Below are positions 56,913-64,000 of a DNA stretch of 64,000 nucleotides, piece by piece. Source of the DNA: Rahnella aceris (GTDB lineage Bacteria > Pseudomonadota > Gammaproteobacteria > Enterobacterales > Enterobacteriaceae). Below the pieces are notes generated by a model. That model ran no database searches. It was given only the letters and a program-made list of their open reading frames with translations, and had not been told where the DNA came from. The translations under genes were made by a program, and so were the position numbers. Each line of letters starts with the position of its first letter. Within the stretch, counting starts at the first letter, position 1. The stretch is from positions 123,209-187,208 of the forward strand of contig NZ_JAADJV010000002.1 in the NCBI RefSeq assembly GCF_011684115.1. Direction: 5' to 3'.

Positions 56913-57134
56913 ATGATGCACTGTCCGAAATGCCAGCACGCCGCCCACGCCCGTTCCAGCCGTTACCTGAGCATCAATACCAAAGAACGCTATCACCAAT
57001 GTCAGAATATTAACTGCAGTTGCACGTTTAAAACCCATGAATCAATCGCTGACATCATCGTTGAACCAGGAACAGTTCATGCTGTTCAGTTGCACCCAGA
57101 TAAGCATCAGCAGCAGTCCTTCCAGATGCACTAA
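56913..57134 (+). CDS. ogr: Ogr/Delta-family late transcription activator
   Basis: 73-aa zinc-binding activator of P2-like late promoters. Zinc cysteines are in MHCPKCQHAAHARSSRYLS and HQCQNINCSCTF. The protein aligns with P2 Ogr nearly end to end (TKERYHQCQN...CS, VHAVQLHP). ATG 56913 was chosen over 56901 because P2 Ogr begins MFHCP. It appears intact although its target operons are deleted. Its place beside the right att core is the P2 location. Confidence 0.88.
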   Translation: MMHCPKCQHAAHARSSRYLSINTKERYHQCQNINCSCTFKTHESIADIIVEPGTVHAVQLHPDKHQQQSFQMH

Positions 57135-57138
57135 AGAA

Positions 57139-57163
57139 AAAGCCCCGAATAAACGAGGCTTCA
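57139..57163 (+). terminator. Terminator after ogr
   Basis: AAGCCCCG...CGAGGCTT forms an 8-bp stem with one mismatch, followed by CATTT. Confidence 0.6.
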
Positions 57164-57171
57164 TTTGTCGA

Positions 57172-57191
57172 TGTGGTCAATGCGTGGACAC
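57172..57191 (+). promoter_or_regulatory. Paired integrase arm-type boxes, right end
   Basis: TGTGGTCA (57172-57179) and CGTGGACAC (57183-57191) start 11 nt apart, the same period as the left pair. The right att core follows 45 nt later. Confidence 0.55.
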
Positions 57192-57236
57192 TGAAATAAA
57201 TAAATACATTTAATTCATATAGTTAACATCGTTTTC

Positions 57237-57261
57237 AAAGGCACAAAAATGTGCCTTTTTT
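57237..57261. repeat. Right prophage att core (copy of the can terminator)
   Basis: 25 bp identical to 51996-52020, diverging immediately on both sides (flanks C/A against A/G). This defines the att duplication. Confidence 0.85.
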
Positions 57262-57357
57262 AGTGCCTTTTTATTACTCAGCGCCGTTCAACAGTATCTG
57301 AACCTGTCAGTCTGATGTTCTCAATTGTCGACGGAGATATAAGCACGCACCAGAATA

Positions 57358-57510
57358 GCGCATCGTTGCTTCTGCCCCTGACCCGGAGGTTTTGACCGCA
57401 AAAAGCGTCTCCGGCGCGCCCCGGCGTTCTGCCAATAACTGCGGGTTGATTAAAAGCTCAGTCACGGAGAATCGACGCCTGTCGGTGTTCAACACAGGGA
57501 GAGGAGATTA
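57358..57510 (+). pseudogene. Second gpA C-terminal fragment outside the right att core
   Basis: The frame RIVASAPDPEVLTAKSVSG.. then APRRSANNCGLIKSS.. parallels RIVASAVDSEVLTAKSASG / APRRPVNNCGL of the first gpA copy (52727-52818), with several substitutions. It is open to a TAG at 57508-57510, with an in-frame stop just upstream. It must derive from a different P2-like phage than the 52-57 kb remnant. Confidence 0.7.
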
Positions 57511-58087
57511 GTATCACTTGTATCTGTCCAGAAAATCTAATCATAAACAAAGCACTGAGTAAGTATTACGAAACAAAAATGAGTTTAAATGACACCGGAT
57601 GCCAGACAAGCGAGCAAATAACGTGTAAATAAGAACAATGTCTTGTTCTCTCAGCGCATGGATAGTCAGAAACATTAGCGTATGAGCTTTTTACAATTCC
57701 TGGCCTGTTCTTTTCGCTACCCCTGCCGATTTTTATTTCAGCCGCATTAAGAAGCAGTCAGCAAGGTATTCAATAAAAATTCACATGGCAAGCTTACTAG
57801 GAAATGTCTTAGCCATAATTTATATTACAAAACCTATCCCCTGTTCAGATAAGGGTTGTATATAGAAATTCAAAATAAGAACAATCTTGGTAAAAGAAGT
57901 CATTACTAAAAACTAACAGAACCCCCACATATTCCCTTACGGTTTGCAAGAAAAATCCCCTTGCTAATTTCAAAAGAAATTATGTAAAGTACACTCGAGA
58001 TAAAGAGTACTAATTAAGATAATAAAATCAAATAAATAACATTTAGCAAAAATTCATACACAGCAAAAGTCAGTCCGAGAGGTTTAC
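57511..58087. other. AT-rich region without a recognisable gene
   Basis: 577 nt of AT-rich sequence with stops in all frames. No repeats or hairpins of note were seen. Likely decayed accessory DNA; the end may hold the promoter of the gene at 58088. Confidence 0.4.
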
Positions 58088-58420
58088 GTGAAAAGTAATC
58101 ATGTTGATGAGCATGCTACATGCGGATTCTGTGATAGTAAATTAAAGGAAAACAGCACCCTATGTCCTTATTGTGGTGCTGAAATAATCATGGCCTATAT
58201 TGACAGACCTACGAGGAAGTTAATTTTATATTTACGGATCATTTTGATTTTTATTTCAGCTCTTTTAATCCTGTTACTCTACCAAAACTATAACTTTGTT
58301 AATCTATCTGTCATTTTAGCGATACCTTTATTCTTACTTGCCTGGGTTATGCCATGGTTATTTTTCAGAATAAAAAACAAGGATAACTATATTTGGAGGA
58401 AAAAGAACCCGCTGATTTAG
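58088..58420 (+). CDS. Zinc-ribbon protein with two C-terminal TM segments
   Basis: 110-aa protein. A zinc-ribbon-like pair CGFCDSKLKENSTLCPYCGAE (two CxxC motifs 12 residues apart) is followed by a short linker and two hydrophobic helices (LILYLRIILIFISALLILLLY; VILAIPLFLLAWVMPWLFF). The GTG start has AGAGG upstream. Small zinc-ribbon membrane proteins are common and uncharacterised. It lies in the low-GC tract between the prophage remnant and hpt. Confidence 0.6.
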   Translation: MKSNHVDEHATCGFCDSKLKENSTLCPYCGAEIIMAYIDRPTRKLILYLRIILIFISALLILLLYQNYNFVNLSVILAIPLFLLAWVMPWLFFRIKNKDNYIWRKKNPLI

Positions 58421-59024
58421 TTTAAAATATTTTTTTGTAATATAAGGCACTGAGGTTATAGCACTATGATTTAGTTACCTCCTCTTTCTACCCTCTTACT
58501 TTACTCAACCAGGCAACATTTTTGCAGACGCAGAGGTCGCTTTGAGCCTGAAATCGTAACGACGGTAAATGAGGAGGTTACTTGAAGTTATTTTCCTGGG
58601 AAAACCAATGAATTCCAACCCCGGCTTTATGGAGAAGAACTGCATGCAGTACCCGCAAGGATTTTTTATTAATGACATTTTCACAGCAAATCATGAAAAA
58701 TAATTCTCCTGCAGTCAGGTTCGATTTTCCTGCATAGAAATAAGTACCGTTAAGTTCCTCAACTGTATCTAGTTTTTATCTTTTCATCCCTGATTATTTT
58801 CATTAACTTATTTACTCCATTAACTGACATGCATTATATGAAACTATAATAATCCATGTAAATATTAAAAATAACCTATACCTAAAAAGCAGAAGTTTCA
58901 ATTTTACCGGATATCAAGCAGATAAGTTGAATAGATTATTTATTATTTGAAATGAATATAAAAAAACGGCCTCCAAATCTGAAGGCCGTTTTTAATTAAC
59001 TGCTGTGCGGGGCGCAGCCGAACT
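58421..59024. other. Gene-free region before the hpt terminator
   Basis: Mostly AT-rich. It contains a possible 31-codon frame at 58608-58703 without support. It ends in the hpt terminator at 58971-58994. No att core copy was found here. Confidence 0.4.
58971..58994 (-). terminator. Terminator of hpt
   Basis: AAAACGGCCT...AGGCCGTTTT is a strong stem flanked by A and T runs, 31 nt beyond the hpt stop on the minus strand. Confidence 0.9.
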
Positions 59025-59561
59025 TTACTCGTCCAGCATCACAACCTTACCAACATACGGCAGATGGCGATAACGCTGGGCGTAGTCGATGCCGTAGCCG
59101 ACAACGAATTCGTCGGGGATCGGGAAACCGACGTATTCGACTTTTACGTCCACTTCGCGGCGCTCGGGTTTATCCAGCAGGGTACAAATGGCCAGAGATT
59201 TCGGGCCACGCAGTTGCAGGATTTCACGCACTTTGCTCAGCGTATTGCCGGAGTCGATAATGTCTTCGACGATCAACACATCTTTACCGCGAATGTCTTC
59301 GTCGAGATCTTTGAGAATCTTAACGTCGCGGGTGGTAGACATGCCGTTGCCATAACTGGAGGCAGTCATGAAATCCACTTCGTGCGGCACGTCCACGGCG
59401 CGACACAGGTCAGCCATAAACATGAAAGAACCGCGCAGCAATCCAACCAGCACCATTTCGCTGCCGCTGTCGCGGTAGTGTTCGGTGATTTCACGGCCCA
59501 ACTCGGCAATTCGGGTTTTGACTTCCTCTTCGGAAATCATGACGTCAACACGATGTTTCAT
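59025..59561 (-). CDS. hpt: Hypoxanthine phosphoribosyltransferase
   Basis: Purine salvage enzyme of 178 aa converting hypoxanthine (and guanine weakly) to the nucleotide. PRPP-binding motif [13 protein letters not shown], flexible-loop region [19 protein letters not shown], and C-terminal [22 protein letters not shown] 59561 (MKHRVDV) gives the E. coli length. Convergent with can in E. coli; here the prophage remnant separates them. Confidence 0.97.
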   Translation of the reverse strand: MKHRVDVMISEEEVKTRIAELGREITEHYRDSGSEMVLVGLLRGSFMFMADLCRAVDVPHEVDFMTASSYGNGMSTTRDVKILKDLDEDIRGKDVLIVEDIIDSGNTLSKVREILQLRGPKSLAICTLLDKPERREVDVKVEYVGFPIPDEFVVGYGIDYAQRYRHLPYVGKVVMLDE

Positions 59562-59774
59562 ATAAAGACTAACCACCTGATTTAAGAATACTTATCGCTG
59601 TTTTTCAGAAAAACAGCGACCATATAGTGGAAAGGATTATATCAAAGAACCCGCCGATGAGTAGCGCTGGTGTCAGCTTCCTGTGTAACCGGGTCAGCTA
59701 AACTTAATCATTAGATACCGCGATATTTTTTATCCCAAAAGCACCATTTTTCAGATACGTAATTCAGTAATGCG

Positions 59775-60548
59775 TCACTCATCGTCTTCCCCGACCAGAA
59801 TAATGCGGATCCCCAATTTTTCGATGGCATCGCGGTATTGGCTGCTAAGCCCGCTGTCGGTGATCAGCGTATCGACCTTGCCTAAGTGGCACACAACATT
59901 CGGGCTTTTGCGGCCAAATTTTGACGAATCCACCAGCAGGAAAATACGCTCAGCCGCTTTACACATCGCCTGACTGACGCCGTGAACTTCGTTGAATGTG
60001 GTAACACCGCCGTCGAGATCGACGCCATCTGCGCCGATAAACAGCTTGTCGAAATTGAATTTATCAAACGCGCTTTCGGCCAGACTGCCGTGGAAGGAGG
60101 AGGATTTTTTGCGATAGGTGCCGCCCGGCATCAGGATAGTCTGGTCATTATCCAGTTCCACCAGCGCATTGACGATATGCAGGCTGTTGGTCATGACGGT
60201 GATGTTATTAAACTGACTGAGGAAAGGCACCATCTGCATCACGGTGCTGCCCGCATCAAAAATCAGCGAGTCGCCGTCCTGAATTTCCTGAATAGCTGCG
60301 CGGGCAATGCGCAATTTTTTTCCGGTATTAATGTGGGTTTTACGGTCGATAGGCTGGTCGCCTTCTTCACGGCTGAGCACCACACCGCCGTAAGTGCGGA
60401 TTACTGCACCCTCTTCTTCCAGCAGGGTGAGATCTTTGCGGATAGTGGTGCCGGTTGTGGCGAAATGCGCGGCGAGATCGTCCACCGCCGTCTTTCCAAA
60501 TTGCTGTAAATGCTCCAGTATCGCCGCCTGCCGTTGCTTAGGTTTCAT
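59775..60548 (-). CDS. srlR: Glucitol operon repressor (DeoR family)
   Basis: DeoR-type repressor of 257 aa (E. coli SrlR 257). The N-terminal HTH contains [37 protein letters not shown]. The sugar-phosphate-sensing domain has [31 protein letters not shown] and [19 protein letters not shown] 60548 was chosen over the adjacent GTG to match the family N-terminus. Last gene of srlAEBDMR; gutQ is absent downstream. Confidence 0.95.
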   Translation of the reverse strand: MKPKQRQAAILEHLQQFGKTAVDDLAAHFATTGTTIRKDLTLLEEEGAVIRTYGGVVLSREEGDQPIDRKTHINTGKKLRIARAAIQEIQDGDSLIFDAGSTVMQMVPFLSQFNNITVMTNSLHIVNALVELDNDQTILMPGGTYRKKSSSFHGSLAESAFDKFNFDKLFIGADGVDLDGGVTTFNEVHGVSQAMCKAAERIFLLVDSSKFGRKSPNVVCHLGKVDTLITDSGLSSQYRDAIEKLGIRIILVGEDDE

Positions 60549-60627
60549 CACGATTTTCGCTCAAATTTTAAGATAAATTCACAGCCATCATTCTTTTTGA
60601 AAGATAATAGCTTTTAAAGTGAAAATA

Positions 60628-60990
60628 TCATGATTTCGGTTCAATCGCTAATGATAGTGCAGTTTGAATATTCGGATCTTTCGGGAAGATCACACCTGTC
60701 ATCAATTGTTCCCGGCTCATGCCATTAAGCGACGTTACCGGCCGGGGGCGGGCGAAAATCGTCAGGCCGCGCAGTAAAAAGCCGTCACAGACTTTTTCCT
60801 GTTTATCGAAAGCCAGCGCCAGTACCACTCTCGGTTTGAAACGTCCGCCGGAACGCCCGACGCCCACATTTCCCTGTAAACACAGTCTGTCGAATGCCCG
60901 GTTAAAACGCTGTAACTGCCACCAGCCGAGCGCGATTTGTGCCACCCAGGCCAGCACCGCACAGAATATTAATGCCGCAGTCGGGGTCAT
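60628..60990 (-). CDS. srlM: Glucitol operon activator GutM
   Basis: 120-aa membrane-anchored activator. One N-terminal TM (AALIFCAVLAWVAQIALGWW), then the conserved core RFNRAFDRLCLQGNVGVGRSGGRFKPRVVLAL and GLTIFARP. It corresponds to E. coli GutM (119 aa), which opposes SrlR. GGAG precedes ATG 60990. Between srlD and srlR. Confidence 0.93.
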   Translation of the reverse strand: MTPTAALIFCAVLAWVAQIALGWWQLQRFNRAFDRLCLQGNVGVGRSGGRFKPRVVLALAFDKQEKVCDGFLLRGLTIFARPRPVTSLNGMSREQLMTGVIFPKDPNIQTALSLAIEPKS

Positions 60991-61059
60991 TATTTTCTCC
61001 TTAACATGATGTTGTTAATGACAGAGTAATCCGCCCCTGCATAACAGAGGCGGAGCACA

Positions 61060-61839
61060 TCAGAACATCACCTGTCCGCCGGTGATATTGATCGACTGAC
61101 CGGTACAATACGAGGCTTTATCGCTGGCATAAAACAGCAGCATATCCAGCACATCCTGATAGTCGCACCCGCGTTTCAGCGGCACTTTATCGATGTAATA
61201 CTGCTCGACTTCATCGGCCTGAATGCCCAGTTTTTTGGCGTATTGCGGTAATAATGACTGGAACATCGGCGATTTGAGTAAATTGCCCAGCATCAGCGAA
61301 TGCACGGTAATACCGTACTCCGCCAGATCCAGCGCCAGAGACTGTGTCAGCCCCACGCCGCCGAATTTGGCCGCGCTGTAACCGGCATTATGTTTGCTGC
61401 CCACTTTGCCGGATTTGGAGTTGATCTGAATAATGCGTCCCGGAATACGGTCGCGGATCATCAGGCGCGAAAACTCACGGGCGCAAAGGAAATATCCCAC
61501 CAGATTGACCTGCAACGACAGATCAAAGTCGTTGAGGGCAAAATCCGTGATTGGCGATGCCTTCGCCATCCCTGCGCTGTATACCAGTAAACTGACCCTG
61601 CCGAACGTCTGATCCACCGCTTTCGCCAGTTGTTCTACGCTGGCTTCATTGGTGGCATCGACTGCAAATCCGAACGCCCTTTCCTCGCCAAACTGCCGGT
61701 TAATCTGCTCTGCCACCGATGCGGCATTCTTCTCATTCAAATCCGCCACCGCCACGCGATAGCCGGATTCAGCCAGCCCCTGACAGAGAAATGCGCCCAG
61801 CGTCTGCCCCCCGCCGATCACGACTGCAACCTGTTCCAT
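61060..61839 (-). CDS. srlD: Sorbitol-6-phosphate 2-dehydrogenase
   Basis: Short-chain dehydrogenase of 259 aa oxidising sorbitol-6-P to fructose-6-P. NAD site VVIGGGQTLGAFLC, catalytic Ser in INSKSGKVGS and Tyr/Lys in YSAAKFGG. The C-terminus GQSINITGGQVMF is typical. Follows srlB by 22 nt in the operon. Confidence 0.96.
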   Translation of the reverse strand: MEQVAVVIGGGQTLGAFLCQGLAESGYRVAVADLNEKNAASVAEQINRQFGEERAFGFAVDATNEASVEQLAKAVDQTFGRVSLLVYSAGMAKASPITDFALNDFDLSLQVNLVGYFLCAREFSRLMIRDRIPGRIIQINSKSGKVGSKHNAGYSAAKFGGVGLTQSLALDLAEYGITVHSLMLGNLLKSPMFQSLLPQYAKKLGIQADEVEQYYIDKVPLKRGCDYQDVLDMLLFYASDKASYCTGQSINITGGQVMF

Positions 61840-61861
61840 AACTGACTCCTGACTCTGATAG

Positions 61862-62224
61862 TTAATCGATAAATTTCAATACGCTGCCCAGCGGAATATC
61901 GTCGGGCGTGGTGCCTTTTACATGTACGCTGCCGGGAAACTCAGCCTCGGCACTGCCGTCAAAACGCAGGGTGATATGCCCCAGCTCGCGCAGATTTTGC
62001 ATCGCCACCTCTCCCACGGCGGTCACCGGATAACGCACATCAGCCAGTTCCATATACGCGCCACGATGCAATTCCCCTTCCATTTTCCCGGGCTGGTGAA
62101 TGAAGCAATAATCCTGAATATCCGCTGGCGCCCCTTCACGGAAGGTGATCAGCATCTGGTCGGTTAAGGCTTCACGGGCGAAATCGCCGATTTGCGTAAT
62201 AGTGGTTTGATAAATGGTTTGCAC
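61862..62224 (-). CDS. srlB: PTS glucitol/sorbitol-specific EIIA component
   Basis: Cytoplasmic PTS IIA of 120 aa. The phosphoacceptor His is in DYCFIHQPGKMEGELHRGAY. The C-terminus LPGSV-type strand VHVKGTTPDDIPLGSVLKFID is conserved. It begins 9 nt after srlE. Confidence 0.95.
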   Translation of the reverse strand: MQTIYQTTITQIGDFAREALTDQMLITFREGAPADIQDYCFIHQPGKMEGELHRGAYMELADVRYPVTAVGEVAMQNLRELGHITLRFDGSAEAEFPGSVHVKGTTPDDIPLGSVLKFID

Positions 62225-62233
62225 AGTGACTCC

Positions 62234-63223
62234 TTACTGGTAAATGAAAGCGGAAGCGGCCCAGGCGATAAGTACCGTCGGTGCGCCGGTCAGAAAACGG
62301 CTGACCAGCACCGAAGGCACGCCGACGCGCACGGTGTCCTGTTTGGCTTCGGCGAGCGAAAGTCCGACAGGAATGAAATCGCACGCCGCCTGAGCGTTGA
62401 TGGCGAAAAGTGCAGGCAGCGCCAGATGTGGCGGGATATTGCCCAGCCCGATCTGCACCCCCACCAGCACGCCGATAACCTGCGCGATCACCGCGCCCGG
62501 GCCGAGGAAAGGAGAAAGCAACGGGAAGGAACAGATCAGCGCCAGCATCACCAACCCGACGGGGCTTTTCGCCAACGGCGTCAGCCCGTGCGCCACCAGA
62601 TCACCCAGCCCGGAGGCCATAATGATGCCGATCAGCGCCGCCACGAACGCCATAAATGGCAGGATGGTTTTGAGCACGGTGTCGATGGTGTCGCGCCCGG
62701 CCTGGAATAAAACGGCTACGCCGGAGCCCATCCCCATCCCGACTTTCGCCAGCAGGCCGTCGCTTTGTTCGGTAATTTTTTTAGTGGTGTCGTAGTCGCG
62801 TCCTGCCGCAGCCGGTGCGGGTTTAGCCGCTGCGCTTACCGGCTCAGCCGCCTCTGCGCTTTCCAGCACGATGTCATGCTCACGGACACCGGAAACATAA
62901 ATGTCTTCGGTAATAAATTGTGCCAGCGGGCCGGATTTACCGGTCGAATGGATATTAACCGTCGGGATGCGTCGCTTTGGGTAGATGCCGCAGCGCAGCG
63001 TGCCGCCACAGTCGATTACCGCCACACCGATTTCCTCTGCCGGTGGCTCACCTTCTTTAAAGCCGTCTACCGTTCCCCAGCCGGTCAGTTCTGCCAGCTT
63101 GTCGACAATCGCCGGGCGGGTGCCCGCCGTGATATACATCACTTTTTTGCCGGGTACCGCCTCAATCAGCAACGGACCACCCCAGCCACCTTCACCCCGG
63201 TTAATGCGAATCGTAACGCTCAT
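62234..63223 (-). CDS. srlE: PTS glucitol/sorbitol-specific EIIBC component
   Basis: 329-aa PTS protein. The N-terminal IIB domain has the phosphorylated Cys in [22 protein letters not shown]. An Ala/Pro/Glu-rich linker (about residues 120-145) and a membrane part with several TM helices follow ([45 protein letters not shown]). The linker is longer than in E. coli. GGAG precedes ATG 63223. Confidence 0.95.
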   Translation of the reverse strand: MSVTIRINRGEGGWGGPLLIEAVPGKKVMYITAGTRPAIVDKLAELTGWGTVDGFKEGEPPAEEIGVAVIDCGGTLRCGIYPKRRIPTVNIHSTGKSGPLAQFITEDIYVSGVREHDIVLESAEAAEPVSAAAKPAPAAAGRDYDTTKKITEQSDGLLAKVGMGMGSGVAVLFQAGRDTIDTVLKTILPFMAFVAALIGIIMASGLGDLVAHGLTPLAKSPVGLVMLALICSFPLLSPFLGPGAVIAQVIGVLVGVQIGLGNIPPHLALPALFAINAQAACDFIPVGLSLAEAKQDTVRVGVPSVLVSRFLTGAPTVLIAWAASAFIYQ

Positions 63224-63270
63224 TTTCTGCTCCGCTTTTTAGAATTTGACCTGATTAGAATTGAACCTGA

Positions 63271-63819
63271 TTACAACTGAACCTCACGATCAAGCTGAAT
63301 GCCCATCTTGCGTTCAAAGATGCGGGTGGTGAGATCCGTTACCCAGCCGCGGAAGAAGTTAGTCACCATACCGACCAGGAAATAACTGACGGCCAGCGGC
63401 CCGAGCGGTAATCCCAGCGTGGTCAGTCCGCTGGCAACGCCGAGATACACAAACAGTTCGCCGGGGTTAATATGCGGGAAGAGTCCGTTCATGGAATGGC
63501 AGCTGTAGGAGCCTGCGGCGTAATAGCTGGGTTTGTAGATTTCAGGCATAAAACGCCCGAGGCTGAGGGTCATCGGATTGCAGAAAACAAAGGTGCCAAT
63601 CACCGGTAACAGCAGATAACGTGAAACCGGATTTCCGGCACAACGCTGCGCCAGACGTTCGATCCGCCGCTGTCCGACAAACACGATCAGCGCGTTCATG
63701 ACGACCAGCAAACTAATTAAGAGAGGCAGAATGCCGGTGACCATGCCGACAAACACCTCTCCCCCTTTTTGAAACAGGCCGATAAACCACTCGGCACCGT
63801 GCGTTATTACATCGATCAT
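63271..63819 (-). CDS. srlA: PTS glucitol/sorbitol-specific EIIC component
   Basis: 182-aa membrane subunit with several TM helices. [38 protein letters not shown] and [23 protein letters not shown] follow E. coli SrlA closely. Of the two adjacent ATGs, 63819 is 6 nt from AGGAG and gives the family N-terminus. First gene of the srlAEBDMR operon. Confidence 0.95.
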   Translation of the reverse strand: MIDVITHGAEWFIGLFQKGGEVFVGMVTGILPLLISLLVVMNALIVFVGQRRIERLAQRCAGNPVSRYLLLPVIGTFVFCNPMTLSLGRFMPEIYKPSYYAAGSYSCHSMNGLFPHINPGELFVYLGVASGLTTLGLPLGPLAVSYFLVGMVTNFFRGWVTDLTTRIFERKMGIQLDREVQL

Positions 63820-63903
63820 CATCTTCTCCTGTAGGGATACGTGGGTTTAAGCTTTCATGTTTTGTTACTCCACGCTGAAAATATAATCATATTGAATTTA
63901 TAT

Positions 63904-63954
63904 TAATTATATATTGATCACATTTTGAAAGTTTAATCTTTCAAATTGAAAGAT
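63904..63954. promoter_or_regulatory. CRP-like site and repeated SrlR-type operator upstream of srlA
   Basis: TGATCACATTTT (63915-63926) is a good CRP half-site with a weak partner. TTTGAAAG (63924-63931), CTTTCAAA (63938-63945) and TTGAAAGAT (63946-63954) form two overlapping inverted repeats sharing the middle element. DeoR-family repressors often bind GAAAG/CTTTC arrays. Located 85-135 nt before the srlA ATG. Confidence 0.5.
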
Positions 63955-64000
63955 AGATATTCGAAGGAGTAGCACAGGCAAAGAAAGAAACGGGAGGGAA

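Larger units (their letters stand above)
51996..57261. mobile_element. Decayed P2-family prophage between can and hpt
   Basis: A 5.2-kb remnant bounded by 25-bp perfect direct repeats. Order left to right: att core, integrase-arm-like boxes, gpA 3' part (+), DUF2806 gene (-), two-TM gene (-), portal Q fragment (-), tail D 3' fragment (+), small membrane gene (-), ogr (+), arm-like boxes, att core. This is the P2 prophage order and orientation with large deletions: int, C, cox, B, the 5' part of A, terminase/capsid and nearly all tail and lysis genes are missing. It cannot move alone. GC content drops sharply from about 53.1 to 56.0 kb. Confidence 0.85.

Noticed and set aside
58608..58703. 31-codon frame starting MNSNPGF
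   Set aside because: Weak RBS, no recognisable feature, and too short to support without comparison.
1..64000. tRNA, rRNA, CRISPR arrays, insertion sequences
   Set aside because: No cloverleaf-like tRNA, no rRNA segments, no regularly spaced repeats and no transposase frames were recognised by reading. A tRNAscan or Rfam run would be needed to exclude small RNAs.

Overview
The window is about 53% GC chromosomal DNA of an enterobacterium, most likely Yersiniaceae (Rahnella, Ewingella or Serratia-like). The assignment rests on recognisable protein families and on gene order: degP-dgt-mtnN-btuF, erpA-clcA-hemL, fhu-mrcB-hrpB-thpR-sfsA-dksA-gluQ-pcnB-folK, panBCD, yadGH-can-hpt. These blocks match the E. 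coli K-12 order with local changes. No database search was possible.

Layout. 1-4.6 kb: the 3' part of a secreted GH18 chitinase with a chitin-binding tail, then a divergent LysR regulator and a 14-TM DHA2-type exporter. 5.0-10.9 kb: a complete archaic (Csu-type) chaperone-usher pilus operon of three SCPU subunits, chaperone, usher and two-domain tip adhesin. 11.0-13.2 kb: a cold-shock-domain protein with an unusual C-terminal domain, AlkB, and a shikimate-dehydrogenase-like enzyme (HI0607/SdhL type). 13.3-18.7 kb: the D-glucarate regulon gudPXD plus its activator cdaR, with a repeated 11-nt motif upstream of gudP and cdaR that is a candidate CdaR operator. 18.9-24.9 kb: degP with a sigma-E promoter, dgt, mtnN-btuF, and a tiny exported protein resembling an SCPU domain without its middle, followed by erpA. 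25-34 kb: clcA, hemL, and the ferrichrome uptake operon fhuACDB with a Fur box. 34-51 kb: PBP1b with an acidic head and a poly-Gln tail, hrpB, thpR, sfsA, dksA, gluQ, pcnB (AUU start, extended Arg/Asn-rich N-terminus), folK, qseBC, panBCD and the YadGH ABC exporter.

52-59 kb is the accessory part. Between the convergent genes can and hpt lies a decayed P2-family prophage. Its boundaries are a 25-bp perfect duplication of the can transcription terminator (51996-52020 and 57237-57261). Next to each copy are paired TGTGGACA-like boxes with an 11-nt period, matching P2 integrase arm sites. What remains, in P2 prophage order, is the C-terminal part of replication protein A, two AT-rich accessory genes (a DUF2806 protein and a two-TM membrane protein), a portal (Q) fragment, a tail D fragment, a small membrane protein and an intact ogr-like activator. 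Integrase, repressor and most structural genes are gone. The two accessory genes sit between A and Q, where P2-like phages carry tin, old and other anti-phage genes. They are the best candidates here for an undescribed (defence) function. A second, diverged gpA fragment lies just outside the right boundary, suggesting an earlier or tandem P2-like insertion.

59-64 kb: hpt and the sorbitol (glucitol) operon srlAEBDMR, with a CRP-like site and a cluster of GAAAG/CTTTC repeats upstream of srlA. gutQ is not present after srlR. No tRNA, rRNA, CRISPR array or intact insertion sequence was seen.
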